Source: Neomoorella thermoacetica
GTDB lineage: Bacteria > Bacillota > DSM-521 > Neomoorellales > Neomoorellaceae
DNA length: 64,000 bases
NCBI RefSeq assembly: GCF_001875325.1
Contig: NZ_MDDC01000004.1
Location: 86,978-150,977, forward strand
Reading direction: 5' to 3'
This document shows positions 63,552 to 64,000 of this stretch, one piece after another. The notes below the pieces were generated by a model, which ran no database searches, was not told the origin of the DNA, and saw only the letters and a program-made list of their open reading frames with translations. Made by a program: the position numbers and the translations under genes. The first letter of the stretch is position 1. Each line of letters opens with the position of its first letter.

Positions 63552-64000
63552 GGCTAAAAGATCCGCAGCTCACCCTGTGGGATGCCCTGTTGCCATCTGA
63601 CCTGGTCCAGCTCAATCCAGAACTGGCCAGGGTGGATGAACTCCTGGAAGATGATAAGTTTATGACTCCATTCATCAGCCGGTTTGAGGCGCGCCTGGGT
63701 AGGCCAACTATCCCTATGGAAACCTACCTGCGCCTGATGTACTTGAAGTACCGTTATGGCCTGGGTTATGAAGTTTTAGTCCAGGAGGTAAATGACAGTA
63801 TTAAGTGGCGGCGTTTCTGCCGTATCCCCTTAACCCAAAAGGTACCCCATGCTACTACTTTGATTAAACTCACTAAACGCTGTGGCCCGGGGGTTGTAGA
63901 AGAACTCAATAAAGCCCTGGTTCAGGAAGCCCGGGAGAAAAAGATTATCCGGGGACGCAAGCTGCAGGTAGATACCACGGTAGTGGAAGCCAATATTCAC
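63545..64000 (+). CDS. Transposase, DUF772/DDE type, partial
   Basis: The frame is open from ATG 63545 to the window end (152 codons). LWDALLPSDLVQLNPELARVDELL and PTIPMETYLRLMYLKYRYGLGYEVL are the DUF772 N-terminal part typical of IS5/IS1182-like transposases. VDTTVVEANIH at the end holds the first catalytic Asp of the DDE triad. The two later catalytic residues lie outside the window. The gene overlaps the short leader frame by 7 bases. Confidence 0.82.
   Translation, partial: MLRLKDPQLTLWDALLPSDLVQLNPELARVDELLEDDKFMTPFISRFEARLGRPTIPMETYLRLMYLKYRYGLGYEVLVQEVNDSIKWRRFCRIPLTQKVPHATTLIKLTKRCGPGVVEELNKALVQEAREKKIIRGRKLQVDTTVVEANIH

Larger units (their letters stand above)
63375..64000 (+). mobile_element. 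Insertion sequence, left part, running off the window
   Basis: From about 63375 the UroD-type coding sequence stops making sense and a transposase gene begins after a 170-base leader. The exact left end and the terminal repeats cannot be fixed, because the right end is outside the window. The leader contains AGAAGGAG twice, before two different starts. Confidence 0.7.

Overview
The window reads as chromosome of a thermophilic, spore-forming, acetogenic Clostridia-type Firmicute, most likely Moorella or a close relative. The reasons are the high GC content, frequent TTG/GTG starts behind strong Shine-Dalgarno sites, many sporulation genes, an IspH-S1 fusion gene, and corrinoid/pterin methyltransferases. 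This assignment is inference; no rRNA or species marker is present.

Layout. 1-7.0 kb: the tail of a UPF0210 (PFL family) gene, a spoVAC-AD-AE-AF operon for dipicolinate uptake and germination, then a split 2-hydroxyacyl-CoA-dehydratase-activase-like trio. 7.1-14.2 kb: a leftward trehalose operon (otsA-otsB-galU) behind a c-di-AMP (ydaO-type) riboswitch, with a divergent debranching-type glucosidase and a GT4 glycosyltransferase. 14.3-24.7 kb: lysA, a CCA-type nucleotidyltransferase, an M50 protease, scpA-scpB, DUF2953, gerW, dacF, spmA-spmB, ogt (minus), a PAP2 phosphatase (minus) and an RsuA-family pseudouridine synthase. 24.8-28.6 kb: cobO, ilvC and a membrane pyrophosphatase. 28.7-32.1 kb: a leftward c-di-AMP-riboswitch operon holding a broken APC permease, a small membrane protein, a universal-stress protein and two TrkA-type proteins.

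32.2-49.5 kb is a long rightward biosynthetic block: a HutP-like regulator, aroH, trpEGDCFBA behind a TRAP-type attenuator, aroF-pheA-tyrA-aroA, cmk, plsC, an ispH-rpsA fusion and fni. It carries chorismate to Trp, Phe and Tyr and ends in isoprenoid synthesis. 49.6-59.1 kb: DUF1614, spoIIP, two DUF3189 paralogues, a DUF512 radical-SAM-like protein, der, plsY, gpsA and spoIVA.

59.1-64.0 kb looks accessory and more AT-rich. It holds a pterin methyltransferase behind a structured leader, a UroD-superfamily methyltransferase with no visible HxC zinc motif, a 57-residue unknown protein, a corrinoid protein, a decayed MFS transporter, a long perfect hairpin, and a second UroD-type gene cut off by an insertion sequence that runs off the window. 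This is probably a methyl-group-entry module for the Wood-Ljungdahl pathway with an unknown methyl donor.

The most interesting signals are the two c-di-AMP riboswitches, the TRAP-like trp leader, a dispersed intergenic repeat whose end supplies ribosome-binding sites to unrelated genes, the internal start sites in the ispH-S1 fusion, and the 59-63 kb methyltransferase cluster. No tRNA, rRNA or CRISPR array was seen.
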